Of a stretch of 9,833 bases of DNA, positions 1 through 6,798 are shown in pieces. Under the pieces are notes generated by a model. It ran no database searches, had not been told where the DNA came from, and saw only the letters and a program-made list of their open reading frames with translations. This DNA is from Candidatus Hydrogenedentota bacterium (GTDB taxonomy: Bacteria > Hydrogenedentota > Hydrogenedentia > Hydrogenedentales > SLHB01): NCBI GenBank assembly GCA_026387845.1, contig JAPLKX010000632.1, positions 1 to 9,833 of the forward strand, written 5' to 3'. Each line of letters starts with the position of its first letter. Positions within the stretch are counted from its first letter, which is position 1. The position numbers and the translations under genes are program-made.

Positions 1-1
1 C

Positions 2-748
2 CTGCCCGCGCTCAATCTCGAGAAGGCCCGGCAGGCGGGGTTCGAGCAGGTGGTCGTCGCCTGCGCGTCCTGCTACGCGCGGCTCCGCACCGCAAACCAT
101 AAAATCACGCAGTCTCCCGAAGAGCGCGAACGAGTGCATCGGATTATCGAGGCGCCCTACGACGGTTCGGTACGAGTCCGGCACATTCTCGACGTACTCG
201 TCAACGATATCGGCCCCGCGCAAATCCATAAACGCGTCACCGCGCCGCTCCGCGGTATCCGCGTCGCATCCTATTACGGCTGCCTGCTGTCGCGCCCGCC
301 GGAGGTTGTTGCGTTCGACGACGCCGAGCATCCCACCTGCATGGACGCGCTCGTCACCGCCGCCGGCGCCGAAGCCATCGATTGGCCGTACAAAACCGAG
401 TGCTGCGGCGCCAGCCTCTCGATCGTCAAAGGCGACGCCACCAACCGGCTCGGTTACCGGCTGCTGTCAATGGCGGAACGTGCCGGGGCGCAGTGCCTCG
501 TCGTCGCATGCCCGCTGTGCCAGCTCAACCTCGATTTCAGGCAAGCCGACGCAAAGAAAGGCAAACAGCCGATCCCCGACATGCCTGTCGTGTACATCAC
601 GCAGCTTCTTGGCCTTGCGCTCGGCCTGTCGCCGCAGTCGCTGGGCCTCGATGCGCTTACAGTAAGCGCCTTGCCGCTTTTCGCAGATGCCGTGGCTTGT
701 GGTGCGGCCGTCCCGGCTGCATCGGCTAAACCACGAGGAGCGTCGTAG
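2..748 (+). CDS. hdrB: Heterodisulfide reductase subunit B (HdrB), 3' part only
   Basis: This is the C-terminal 248 residues of an HdrB-like subunit; the frame is open from the first bases, so the start lies upstream. HdrB proteins carry two cysteine-rich CCG domains that bind non-cubane [4Fe-4S] clusters and accept electrons from HdrA through HdrC. Visible are the closing CxxC of the first CCG domain (Cys21 and Cys24 of the visible part, followed by YARLRTANH, typical of the family) and a complete second domain: Cys94, the CC pair at 134-135 followed by Gly, and CPLC at 170-173. The spacing (C-x39-CC-x34-CxxC) fits the family. The last 30 or so residues (Ala-rich, ending KPRGAS) are not a conserved HdrB region. 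The stop lies one base before the hdrA start codon, so the two are surely co-transcribed. hdrC is expected just upstream but cannot be seen. Confidence 0.9.
   Translation: MPALNLEKARQAGFEQVVVACASCYARLRTANHKITQSPEERERVHRIIEAPYDGSVRVRHILDVLVNDIGPAQIHKRVTAPLRGIRVASYYGCLLSRPPEVVAFDDAEHPTCMDALVTAAGAEAIDWPYKTECCGASLSIVKGDATNRLGYRLLSMAERAGAQCLVVACPLCQLNLDFRQADAKKGKQPIPDMPVVYITQLLGLALGLSPQSLGLDALTVSALPLFADAVACGAAVPAASAKPRGAS
735..740 (+). promoter_or_regulatory. Ribosome binding site deciding the hdrA start
   Basis: GAGGAG lies 9 nt before the ATG at 750. An in-frame ATG further upstream at 687 would sit deep inside hdrB and add 21 residues with no family resemblance, so 750 is preferred. Confidence 0.6.
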
Positions 749-749
749 C

Positions 750-3700
750 ATGGCCACCACGCCCCTCACCTCCACGCAAGATCCAGTCGGCGCGGTGCTC
801 GTGTGCGGCGCGGGCGTCGCCGGCATTCAGGCGTCACTCGACCTGTCCGCGGCCGGGTTCCACGTTTATCTCGTCGAAGACAAGCCGGCCGTCGGCGGCG
901 GGATGACGCGCCTCGACAAGACCTTCCCCACCGGCGACTGCGCGACCTGCATTATCTCGCCGAAATTGGTCGAGTGCATGCGGGATCCCAACATCGAAGT
1001 CCTCACCATGGCCGACGTCGTCCAGCTCGATGGCGAGCCCGGCCGGTTCAAAGCCACCGTCGTCCAGCGGCCGCGGTACGTCGATATCGCCAAGTGCACC
1101 ATGTGCGGCGACTGCTCCGCCGTATGCCCCATCAGAGTCCCCAGCCAGTTTGACGCGCAGATCGGCACGCGCAACGCCATCGACCGCGTCTACGCCCAAG
1201 CCGCGCCAAATGCGTTCGTGATCCAGAAGCGGGGCAGGGCCGTTTGCAGTTCCGGGTGCCCGATCGACTCGAGCGTACAGGCCTACGTAGCCCTGATCGC
1301 GGCCGGCAGAATTGAAGAAGCCGCCAACGTCATCCGGCGCGAGAACCCGCTCCGTTCGATCTGCGGCCGCGTCTGTTTCCACCCATGCGAAACCCAATGC
1401 AACCGCGGCGCTATTGATAACCCCATCAACATCCGCGGCCTCAAACGGTTCGCGATGGACCAATTCCCCGAGCCGTCTGCGCCCGCTCAAATCGCGCCTA
1501 GCGGCAAATCCGTCGCCATCATTGGCTCCGGCCCCGCCGGGCTCACGGCGGCCCATTTCCTCGCGCTCGACGGCCACGCCGTCACGGTGTTCGAGTCATT
1601 GCCCGTACTCGGCGGGATGCTGTCCGTCGGCATCCCCGACTACCGCCTGCCCGCCGGCGTCTTCGATCGCGATCTCGCCAACATCCGCGCGCTCGGTGTC
1701 GAGTTCAAAACCAGTACGGTTGTCGGCAACGACGTGTCCGCCGCCGACATCTCCTCCAAATTCAACGCCGTATTCATAGCGACCGGCGCGCACAGCAGCC
1801 AAAAGCTCGCCATCCCCGGCGAAGATTGCCAGGGCGTCCTCTACGGCACGGATTTCCTCCGCCGTTACGCGCTCGGCGAAAAGGTCGCGCTTGGCAAGAA
1901 CGTCGTGGTAATCGGCGGCGGCAACACCGCCATCGATGCCGCCAGAACCGCCGTCCGGCTCGGCGCCGGCCGCGTCACCATCCTCTACCGGCGCACCCGC
2001 AACGAAATGCCAGCCAGCCCCGACGAAATCGAGGCTGCACTGCATGAGGGCATCGATATTCAGTACCTCGCCGCGCCTGTCAAGGCGATCCCGCGAAATG
2101 GCGCGCTGGTTTCAATCGAGTGCATCAGGATGCAACTCGGCGAGCCCGACAAAAGCGGGCGCCGCAGGCCCGTGCCTATCCCTGGCTCGGAATTCAAAAT
2201 CGACACCGACACGCTCATCCCGGCCGTCAGCCAGTCGGTCGACCTCAAGCTGGCCGAGCTGTTCGACGTAAACACGACCGCTTCCGGCACTATCGCCGCC
2301 GACTCCCTCACGATGACCACGTCGCGCGAAGGCGTGTTCGCGGGCGGCGACGTCGTGGTCGGCCCGTCGAGCGTCATCGACGCCATCGCGCATGGCAAGC
2401 GCGCCGCAAAGGCCATCGACAATTATCTCGGCGGCAAACCGCTCGACACCGGAATCACAAGCCCAGCCCAGCGCGAAAACCCGCTGAGCGAGAACGATCT
2501 CACGGCCCTGCGGAAGAAACTGCACGCTACCGACCGCGTCCCGCAGGCCGAACTGCCCGTGGCAACACGCCTCAAGAGTTTTAACGAAGTCGAGCACACC
2601 TATTCGGAAGAAGAAGCCCGGCGCGAAGCCCAGCGGTGCCTCAACTGCGGCGTCTGCGCCGAGTGCATGCGCTGCGTCGAGGCGTGCAAGGCCGGCGCCA
2701 TCTGCCACGACCAAACCGCGCGCACGCTCGAACTCGAGGTTGGCGCCGTCGTGCTCACGCCGGGTTTCGAAGCGTTCGACGGGTCGCGCAGGGGCGAGTT
2801 TGGGTTCGGTTACGCCCAGAACGTCGTGACTAACGTGCAGTTCGAGCGCATCCTGTCCGCGTCCGGCCCGACCCAAGGCCACATTGTCCGCCCATCCGAC
2901 GGCAAGACGCCCAAACGCATCGCGTTCATCCAATGCGTTGGTTCGCGCGACACCGGCTGCGGCAACGATTACTGCTCGTCCGTGTGCTGCATGGCCGCCA
3001 CCAAAGAAGCTATCCTCGCAAAAGAACACGAGCCCGATCTCGACGTCACCATTTTCTTCCTCGACATCCGGGCATTCGGCAAGGATTTCGACCGGTATTA
3101 CGAGCGGGCAAAAAACGAAAAGAAAATCAGGTACGTCCGGTCGTTCATCTCGCGCACGTTCGAGATGCCCGACTCGAAAAACCTCCAGCTCACCTATTTC
3201 AGCCCCGACAGAAAATTGGTCGAGGAAGAGTTCGACATGGTCGTGCTCTCGGTTGCGCTCGAACCCAGTTCCTTGCTTCGCGACCAGGCCCGGAACATCG
3301 GCGTCGGCCTCAACAAATGGGGATTCGCCGAGACCGCCGAACTCGACCCGCTCCAAACCACCCGGCCCGGCGTGTTTGTCGGCGGCACGTTCCAGGAACC
3401 AAAAGACATCCCCGATACCGTCATGCAGGCCAGCGCCGCCGCCTCGCGCGCCATGGCCCTGCTTGCGCCCGCTCGCGGCTCGCGCATCCGCACAAAGCAG
3501 TATCCGCCCCAACGCGACGTCACGGACGAGCCGCCGCGCGTCGGCGTGTTCGTCTGCCACTGCGGCAGCAACATCGCGTCGGTCGTCGACGTCGAGCGCG
3601 TCGTCGAAGCTGCCCGCAGCCTCCCCAACGTCGTCCACGCCGAGCACACCATCTACACCTGCGCCGACGACAGCCAGGCCAGCATCAAGCAGCGGATCGC

Positions 3701-5267
3701 TGAGCACCGGATTAACCGCGTACTCATCGCGTCCTGCACACCGCGCACACACGAGCCGATTTTCCGCGACACGCTCCGCGATGCCGGCCTCAACCCGTAC
3801 CTGCTCGAGATGGCCAACATCCGCGAGCAGTGCTCGTGGGTTCACGCGGGCGATCCCGAACGCGCCACCAGCAAAGCCATCGAGCTTGTCCGGATGATGG
3901 TAGCGCGCACCGCACAACTCCTGCCCATCAAGGACGAAACCGTCCCCGTCGACAATGCGGCACTGATCGTCGGCGGCGGGATCGGCGGTATGACGGCCGC
4001 GCTCGGGCTGGCGGCGCAAAGGTTCCCGGTACATCTCGTCGAGAAATCCGGCGAACTCGGCGGCACCGCGCGCCGCGTCCAACGCACGCTCGACGGCATG
4101 AACGTGCAAGAATTCTTGAATAATACGATTGAGAAAGTGGCCGCCAATCCCCTGATCACGGTCTACCTCAACGCGAGAGCCGCCCAGGTCGAGGGCCATA
4201 TCGGCGCATTCTCGTCGAAAATCATTTCAAAAGGCCACACGTACGAAATCAAGCACGGGGTGGTTGTCGTCGCGACGGGCGCAGAGGAGTTGCCGCCAAC
4301 TTCGTATCAGTACGGGAAGAACAAGAACGTACTGACGCAGTTGGATCTCTCCGAACGTATCGCGGCGGGTAAACTCGACCTGGCCAATCGCGCCACCATC
4401 GTCATGATCCAGTGTGTCGACCAGCGGAACGTCGAGCGTCCTTACTGCAGCCGCGTTTGCTGTACCACAGCCGTCAAGAACGCGCTCGAGTTGCGCGACC
4501 GCTATCCCAACGCCCGAATCCTCGTCCTTTACCGTGACATGCGCACCTACGGGTTCCGCGAGGCCGCGTACAGAGAGGCGCGCGAGAAGGGCGTCATGTT
4601 CGTCCGCTACGAGCCGGATCTGCCGCCGCAGTTCGACGCAAACGGACGGCTCCGATTCATCGAGCCGGCGCTCGGCCGTGAAATCGAGCTTGTCCCCGAC
4701 CTGCTCGTCCTGGCCGCGCCCATGACGCCCCGCGCCGACCGCCAGGAACTGTCCGAGCTGCTCCGCGTCCCGCTCAACGCCGACGGGTTCTTCCTCGAAG
4801 CCCACGTCAAGCTGCGCCCGGTCGATTTCGCCAGCGAAGGCCTGTTTCTCTGCGGCACCGCGCACGCACCCAAGAGCATCGGCGAGACCATCTCGCAGGC
4901 CAGCGCCGTCGCGGGCCGCGCCGCATCGATTCTCTCGCGCAAACGTATGCCCGTCAGCGGCCAGATTGCCTGGGTCGATCCCGACAAGTGCATATCCTGC
5001 ATGACGTGCGTCCACGTCTGCCCGTATCACGCGCCCATTGTCGGCAACAACAACAAGGCCGAAATCCAGGGCGTCGTCTGCATGGGTTGTGGAAGCTGCA
5101 CCGCCGAATGCCCCGCCAAAGCCGTGCAACTGCGCAATTACCTCGACACCCAAATCCTCCGCGCGATCGATTACGTCCTGACAGACTCGCCCGCGGCGGA
5201 ATCTGTCGAGGCCGGCTATTTCGATCAGGTCGGAGTCGCCCCGCCGCGATGGCGTAAAGGAACATGA
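750..5267 (+). CDS. hdrA: Composite HdrA: two HdrA modules with an inserted GltD/NfnB-type NAD(P)H oxidoreductase
   Basis: A cytoplasmic flavin/iron-sulfur protein of about 1505 residues, far longer than methanogen HdrA (about 650). Module 1 opens with an FAD fold (GxGxxG at 20-25) and a ferredoxin-like CTMCGDC motif (Cys116, 119, 122, 126). A GltD/NfnB unit follows: cluster cysteines 166/170 and 205/209/213/217, FAD motif GSGPAG at 259-264, nucleotide motif GGGNTAIDAA at 389-398, then an Arg-Arg turn ahead of EMP that often reads NADPH 2'-phosphate, and GGD at 532-534. The HdrA ferredoxin segment resumes at Cys630-646. The HdrA cluster site C-x12-C-x3-CC is at 729-747. Module 2 starts with an HdrA N-domain (CHCG at 936-939), an FAD motif GGGIGG at 1075-1080 and a second cluster site (Cys1222, 1233, 1237, 1238). 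Two [4Fe-4S] ferredoxin motifs end the protein (Cys1414-1424 and 1444-1454). Homologues in acetogen MTHFR clusters move electrons between NAD(P)H, ferredoxin and other acceptors; electron bifurcation here is inferred. The stop overlaps the mvhD start. Confidence 0.93.
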   Translation: MATTPLTSTQDPVGAVLVCGAGVAGIQASLDLSAAGFHVYLVEDKPAVGGGMTRLDKTFPTGDCATCIISPKLVECMRDPNIEVLTMADVVQLDGEPGRFKATVVQRPRYVDIAKCTMCGDCSAVCPIRVPSQFDAQIGTRNAIDRVYAQAAPNAFVIQKRGRAVCSSGCPIDSSVQAYVALIAAGRIEEAANVIRRENPLRSICGRVCFHPCETQCNRGAIDNPINIRGLKRFAMDQFPEPSAPAQIAPSGKSVAIIGSGPAGLTAAHFLALDGHAVTVFESLPVLGGMLSVGIPDYRLPAGVFDRDLANIRALGVEFKTSTVVGNDVSAADISSKFNAVFIATGAHSSQKLAIPGEDCQGVLYGTDFLRRYALGEKVALGKNVVVIGGGNTAIDAARTAVRLGAGRVTILYRRTRNEMPASPDEIEAALHEGIDIQYLAAPVKAIPRNGALVSIECIRMQLGEPDKSGRRRPVPIPGSEFKIDTDTLIPAVSQSVDLKLAELFDVNTTASGTIAADSLTMTTSREGVFAGGDVVVGPSSVIDAIAHGKRAAKAIDNYLGGKPLDTGITSPAQRENPLSENDLTALRKKLHATDRVPQAELPVATRLKSFNEVEHTYSEEEARREAQRCLNCGVCAECMRCVEACKAGAICHDQTARTLELEVGAVVLTPGFEAFDGSRRGEFGFGYAQNVVTNVQFERILSASGPTQGHIVRPSDGKTPKRIAFIQCVGSRDTGCGNDYCSSVCCMAATKEAILAKEHEPDLDVTIFFLDIRAFGKDFDRYYERAKNEKKIRYVRSFISRTFEMPDSKNLQLTYFSPDRKLVEEEFDMVVLSVALEPSSLLRDQARNIGVGLNKWGFAETAELDPLQTTRPGVFVGGTFQEPKDIPDTVMQASAAASRAMALLAPARGSRIRTKQYPPQRDVTDEPPRVGVFVCHCGSNIASVVDVERVVEAARSLPNVVHAEHTIYTCADDSQASIKQRIAEHRINRVLIASCTPRTHEPIFRDTLRDAGLNPYLLEMANIREQCSWVHAGDPERATSKAIELVRMMVARTAQLLPIKDETVPVDNAALIVGGGIGGMTAALGLAAQRFPVHLVEKSGELGGTARRVQRTLDGMNVQEFLNNTIEKVAANPLITVYLNARAAQVEGHIGAFSSKIISKGHTYEIKHGVVVVATGAEELPPTSYQYGKNKNVLTQLDLSERIAAGKLDLANRATIVMIQCVDQRNVERPYCSRVCCTTAVKNALELRDRYPNARILVLYRDMRTYGFREAAYREAREKGVMFVRYEPDLPPQFDANGRLRFIEPALGREIELVPDLLVLAAPMTPRADRQELSELLRVPLNADGFFLEAHVKLRPVDFASEGLFLCGTAHAPKSIGETISQASAVAGRAASILSRKRMPVSGQIAWVDPDKCISCMTCVHVCPYHAPIVGNNNKAEIQGVVCMGCGSCTAECPAKAVQLRNYLDTQILRAIDYVLTDSPAAESVEAGYFDQVGVAPPRWRKGT

Positions 5268-5818
5268 TGAGCGATCTTGAGAAAAATACCGACGCCGCAG
5301 AGCAGCCCGTGATCCTCGCGTTCTGCTGCCACTACTGCGCGTACGCCGCTGCCGATCTCGCCGGCACCATGCGCCTGCAATACCCCGGCGCCGTCCGCAT
5401 CCTGCGCCTTCCCTGCACCGGCAAAATCGAGGTCAACTACATCCTCGCCGCGTTCGAGCGCGGCGTCGACGGCGTCATTGTCGCCGGCTGCCTCGAAGGC
5501 GGGTGCCATTTCCAGGAAGGCAACCTCCGCGCCCGCAGAAGGGTCGAACGGGCCAAGCAGATACTCGCCGAAATCGGTATCGAGCCCGAACGCCTCGAAA
5601 TGTTCAACCTCTCCTCGGCGGAAGGCACAAGGTTTGCCGAGATCGTCAACGAAATGAACTCGCGCGTCCACAGACTCGGCCCAAGCCCCTTGCGCGGCAA
5701 AAGCCACGTTTCCTCCTTGGAGAACGTGGTGCCGTCCACAATGTCCACTGTGTCCACAACGTCCACAACGTCCACTCCAAAATGCGCCACCATGGAGAAG
5801 CACCATGATTGTTGCTGA
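5264..5818 (+). CDS. mvhD: MvhD/FrhD-type iron-sulfur subunit with a repeat-derived C-terminal tail
   Basis: MvhD is a small [2Fe-2S] protein that docks on HdrA and links it to a hydrogenase, formate dehydrogenase or, in acetogen clusters, methylenetetrahydrofolate reductase. Seen here are Cys21, Cys22 and Cys25 near the start, Cys51 in the LPCTGK motif, and Cys76/Cys81 in the AGCLEGGCHF motif, all hallmarks of the family. The family normally ends near residue 144 (SPLR here). This protein continues for about 40 more residues, including five Ser-Thr-x triplets at 158-172 encoded by a 9-nt tandem repeat, and ends in HHDCC. Start: ATG at 5264 overlaps the hdrA stop (ATGA); a second ATG at 5267 is better spaced (5 nt) from the AAAGGA at 5256-5261 and may be the real one. 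The 3' end overlaps metV by 14 nt. Confidence 0.9.
   Translation: MMSDLEKNTDAAEQPVILAFCCHYCAYAAADLAGTMRLQYPGAVRILRLPCTGKIEVNYILAAFERGVDGVIVAGCLEGGCHFQEGNLRARRRVERAKQILAEIGIEPERLEMFNLSSAEGTRFAEIVNEMNSRVHRLGPSPLRGKSHVSSLENVVPSTMSTVSTTSTTSTPKCATMEKHHDCC
5734..5778 (+). repeat. Five tandem copies of a 9-nt unit (GTCCACNNN) inside mvhD
   Basis: Five consecutive 9-nt units share GTCCAC followed by three variable bases (AAT, TGT, AAC, AAC, TCC). Because the unit is a multiple of three, it reads in frame as Ser-Thr-x five times in MvhD. The array lies past the conserved end of the protein, which suggests that an intergenic repeat was captured as coding sequence. Confidence 0.85.
5794..5797 (+). promoter_or_regulatory. 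Ribosome binding site of metV
   Basis: GGAG sits 7 nt before the ATG at 5805, inside the end of mvhD. It supports 5805 as the original metV start even though the frame opened there is soon lost. Confidence 0.5.
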
Positions 5819-6369
5819 TCGTAAGAAAATCCCCGAAATCCGCGATATGCTTAAAGACCACAAACGCGTCCTGCACCATCGAGCGGCAGTGCGAAGACGC
5901 CTTTATCGACGCCCTCGCGCCGCGCGTCTCCGAATACGACGCCATTTGTTCGCTGGGCTGCGGCGCCGGCGTTCAGGCGCTCGCAGAACGGTTCCCCAAC
6001 ACGGCCGTCTACCCCGGCCTCAACACGCAATTCATCGGCATCCTCGAGTCGCAGGGCGTGTGGACGGAGAAATGTGCCGGCTGCGGATCATGCCGGCTGG
6101 GCCAGTTCGCCGGCATCTGCCCCCTCACGCGCTGCGCAAAGCGGCTCCTCAACGGCCCCTGCGCCGGGTCGCGCGACGGCAAGTGCGAGGTGAGCGACAA
6201 GACCGACTGCGCCTGGCAGCTTATCTACGACCGCGCCCGATCTCTCGGCGTGCTCGACCAGTTCGACGCCATCGCCGAACCCCAGGATTGGTCCACAAGC
6301 CTCGATGGCGGCCCGAGAAAAGTCGTCCGGGAAGATCAGTGCATCGCCGGCCTCGGCCCAAAAGCCTAA
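5805..6369 (+). pseudogene. metV: MetV (methylenetetrahydrofolate reductase C-terminal-type, cysteine-rich subunit), internal deletion with frameshift
   Basis: MetV proteins (MTHFR C-terminal family) are zinc/iron-sulfur partners of MetF, the FAD enzyme reducing methylene-THF to methyl-THF. Here the first 23 codons (starting MIVADRKKIPEIRDML, ending in KRVL at 5871-5873) match the family's N-terminus. The rest of the match resumes in another frame at about 5875 with TIERQCED and runs to the stop: CSLGCGAG, then a Cys-rich stretch from 6073 (KCAGCGSC, ICPLTRC, GPCAG, KCEV) and DCAWQLIYDR, ending near GGPRKVVRED. From memory of the family, about 35-45 residues with the N-terminal GCGTC-type motif should lie between. 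They are absent, and the net missing length must be 3n+2 nt. Reading on from 5805 gives unrelated Arg-rich sequence. It could be a true pseudogene, a strain-level deletion, or an assembly or sequencing collapse. The last ten residues go beyond the usual end. Confidence 0.8.
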
Positions 6370-6387
6370 TCGCCAGGTCTCTTTATA

Positions 6388-6423
6388 GGTCCGATCCGTC
6401 TGATCGGTCCGATCCGTCCGATC
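6388..6423. repeat. Four tandem copies of a 9-nt unit (SGTCYGATC)
   Basis: The four units are GGTCCGATC, CGTCTGATC, GGTCCGATC and CGTCCGATC; equally, two 18-nt units differing by one base. The inner GATCGGTCCGATC is a near-perfect palindrome, so the array can fold on either strand. It starts 18 nt after the metV stop. Its unit length equals that of the array inside mvhD although the sequence differs. Confidence 0.85.
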
Positions 6424-6495
6424 TAAACGCTCAGCGCCAGCGTCAGGGAAAAACTTCAAGAAAAATAGGCAAGCCTCGGCTCCGGTCCCGCTATG

Positions 6496-6536
6496 TGCGC
6501 CCGCATTCTTATGCGCCCGCATTCTTATGCGCCCGC
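6496..6536. repeat. 16-nt tandem repeat, about 2.6 copies
   Basis: TGCGCCCGCATTCTTA occurs twice back to back (6496-6511 and 6512-6527) and is followed by a partial third copy of 9 nt. The full copies are identical, which suggests recent slippage or duplication. No function is evident. Confidence 0.85.
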
Positions 6537-6538
6537 TC

Positions 6539-6563
6539 CCCCTCCCCTCACATTGAGGAGGGG
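6539..6563. repeat. C-rich/G-rich hairpin
   Basis: CCTCA (6546-6550) pairs with TGAGG (6554-6558) across a 3-nt loop. After a 2-nt bulge the stem continues with five more pairs (6539-6543 with 6559-6563). No T-tract follows on either strand, so this looks more like a dispersed palindromic element than a classical intrinsic terminator. Confidence 0.4.
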
Positions 6564-6798
6564 AAGCGTGCCAAGGGACCAGAGGTCAAGGGAGTAGCTG
6601 AATTCAATTTGCCTTTCGGCAGTCGAACACGTCCAACCTTCTTACCGCGCCGGGAGGAGCTCGGGATTAACGTCTGTCGCCGTACCACTGCCCCTTGCCA
6701 TACACCTGCTGAGCCTCTTCCGGAAATACCTGCTTGCGCACCCGCGCCAGATGAAGGCAACGCAGGTTTTTGGGGCCAAGAGGTTTGTGGAAGATTGG

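Larger units (their letters stand above)
6370..6798. other. Intergenic stretch with short tandem repeats and no credible gene
   Basis: This 429-nt interval separates the redox operon from the convergent minus-strand gene. It holds a 9-nt tandem array, a 16-nt tandem array and a C/G-rich hairpin (annotated separately). Open frames crossing it are low-complexity Arg/Pro-rich and show no family resemblance. No metF, which would be expected after metV, is present. No hairpin with a T-tract was seen that would end the operon. Confidence 0.6.

Noticed and set aside
687..749. Upstream in-frame ATG for hdrA at 687
   Set aside because: It would overlap hdrB by 62 nt, lacks a good ribosome binding site and adds residues unlike any HdrA; GAGGAG before 750 supports the later start.
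2112..4199. Long minus-strand open frame (695 codons) opposite hdrA
   Set aside because: It lies entirely within hdrA, is Asp/Gly/Val/Ala-rich as expected from the reverse complement of a GC-rich gene, and has no family motif.
5868..5880. Programmed frameshift in metV
   Set aside because: A frameshift alone would not restore the missing cysteine-motif region; family sequence is absent, not merely out of frame, and no slippery heptamer is visible.
5734..6536. CRISPR array
   Set aside because: Repeat units are 9 or 16 nt, directly adjacent with no spacers, and no cas genes are present.
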